This document shows positions 5,768 to 6,178 of a stretch of DNA of 6,178 nt, piece by piece. Origin of the DNA: CAYLSV01 sp964386435 (GTDB lineage Bacteria > Planctomycetota > Phycisphaerae > Tepidisphaerales > Tepidisphaeraceae). Positions within the stretch are counted from its first letter, which is position 1, and each line of letters starts with the position of its first letter. The translations under genes were made by a program, and so were the position numbers. The notes beneath the pieces were generated by a model. The model had not been told where the DNA came from. It was given only the letters and a program-made list of their open reading frames with translations, and did no database searches. The stretch covers positions 1-6,178 of the forward strand of contig CAYLSV010000151.1 in the NCBI GenBank assembly GCA_964386435.1, in the 5' to 3' direction.

Positions 5768-6178
5768 TCAGCCGCCCGACAGTGCCCGCGTCACGTCCAC
5801 CACGTGGCGGGCGTTTCGGGTGTTGTGGACGCGGACGAACGCCGCGCCGCAGCGGGCGGCGTGGGCGGTGGTGGCGTCGGTGGCGGCGTCGCGGCGGGCG
5901 GCGTCGGGCTCGCCGGTGAGCTTGCCGAGGAACGACTTGCGGCTCGCCCCCAGCAGCGTCGGACCGGCGGCGACGAAGCGGGGCAAGTCGCGCAGCAGCG
6001 TCAGGTTGTGGTCCAGCGTTTTGCCGAAGCCGATGCCGGGGTCGAGGACAACGTGCCGCCCGCCCACCGCCGTCGCCGCCTCGCGTTGCTGATCGAGCAT
6101 CGCCAGCACGTCCCGCGTCACGTCGTCGTACCGCGGATTGTCCTGCATTGTCCGCGGCGTGCCGCGCATGTGCATCAG
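5768..6178 (-). CDS. folP: Dihydropteroate synthase, C-terminal part
   Basis: The last 136 codons are in the window; the N-terminal half lies beyond base 6178. The enzyme condenses 6-hydroxymethyl-dihydropterin diphosphate with p-aminobenzoate to make dihydropteroate in folate synthesis, in the cytoplasm. The fragment opens with LMHMRGTPRTMQDNP, a well-known DHPS segment, then LDPGIGFGKTLDHN (pterin-binding region), LLGASRKSFLG with the conserved Lys of the substrate site, and FVRVHNT, whose Arg and His match the phosphate-binding pair of the family. It ends shortly after ALSGG with TGA at 5770-5768, the usual place. Nothing suggests damage in the visible part. It is transcribed toward cdaA, with 266 bp between its stop and the cdaA ATG. 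Co-transcription is possible but not certain because of the large inverted repeat between them. Confidence 0.96.
   Translation of the reverse strand: MMHMRGTPRTMQDNPRYDDVTRDVLAMLDQQREAATAVGGRHVVLDPGIGFGKTLDHNLTLLRDLPRFVAAGPTLLGASRKSFLGKLTGEPDAARRDAATDATTAHAARCGAAFVRVHNTRNARHVVDVTRALSGG

Noticed and set aside
5566..5919. Open frame of 117 codons on the plus strand through the heptad repeats
   Set aside because: It translates the repeats into a low-complexity NQEQRTKNKE-type peptide and then runs antisense to folP. It is a by-product of the repeats.

Overview
This is a GC-rich bacterial window of densely packed genes, most without a clear Shine-Dalgarno sequence. The protein families and gene order suggest a planctomycete, possibly of the Phycisphaerae type: a long-form HisG, an Uma2/DUF820 protein, an atypical YebC, and folP next to cdaA and ybbR. 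The assignment rests on overall likeness and on the TTCTTTG-type intergenic heptads. No marker gene proves it.

Left part (1-2554). The first 151 bases hold the start of a minus-strand ADP-ribosylglycohydrolase (DraG-like) gene that leaves the window. It is divergent from a plus-strand run: hisG (long ATP phosphoribosyltransferase, first step of histidine synthesis), then an Uma2-family PD-(D/E)XK protein, then yebC (YebC/PmpR/TACO1 family). Several of these starts have a TAnnnT-like hexamer only 6-8 bases upstream, which suggests leaderless or nearly leaderless transcripts. A perfect 29-bp tandem duplication covers the Uma2 stop codon.

Middle (2555-3463). yebC converges on a minus-strand alpha/beta hydrolase with a complete Ser-Asp-His triad and an unusual cluster of cysteines. 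A strong stem-loop lies in the 65-bp gap between the two stop codons. A 157-bp gap with only weak inverted repeats separates the hydrolase from ybbR upstream of it.

Right part (3464-6178). On the minus strand, in transcription order, come folP (C-terminal part of dihydropteroate synthase), a 266-bp intergenic region, cdaA (membrane diadenylate cyclase) and, 7 bp later, ybbR (CdaR-like membrane-anchored regulator). cdaA-ybbR is the conserved c-di-AMP synthesis pair. The glmM gene that often follows it elsewhere is absent here. Two points stand out: the cyclase carries D-L-G where the catalytic DGA motif is expected, and the folP-cdaA intergenic region holds two arrays of degenerate 7-bp repeats facing each other, forming a large imperfect inverted repeat.

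I see no clearly new multi-gene system. The best leads are the altered cyclase motif, the heptad inverted repeat and the leaderless-type promoters.
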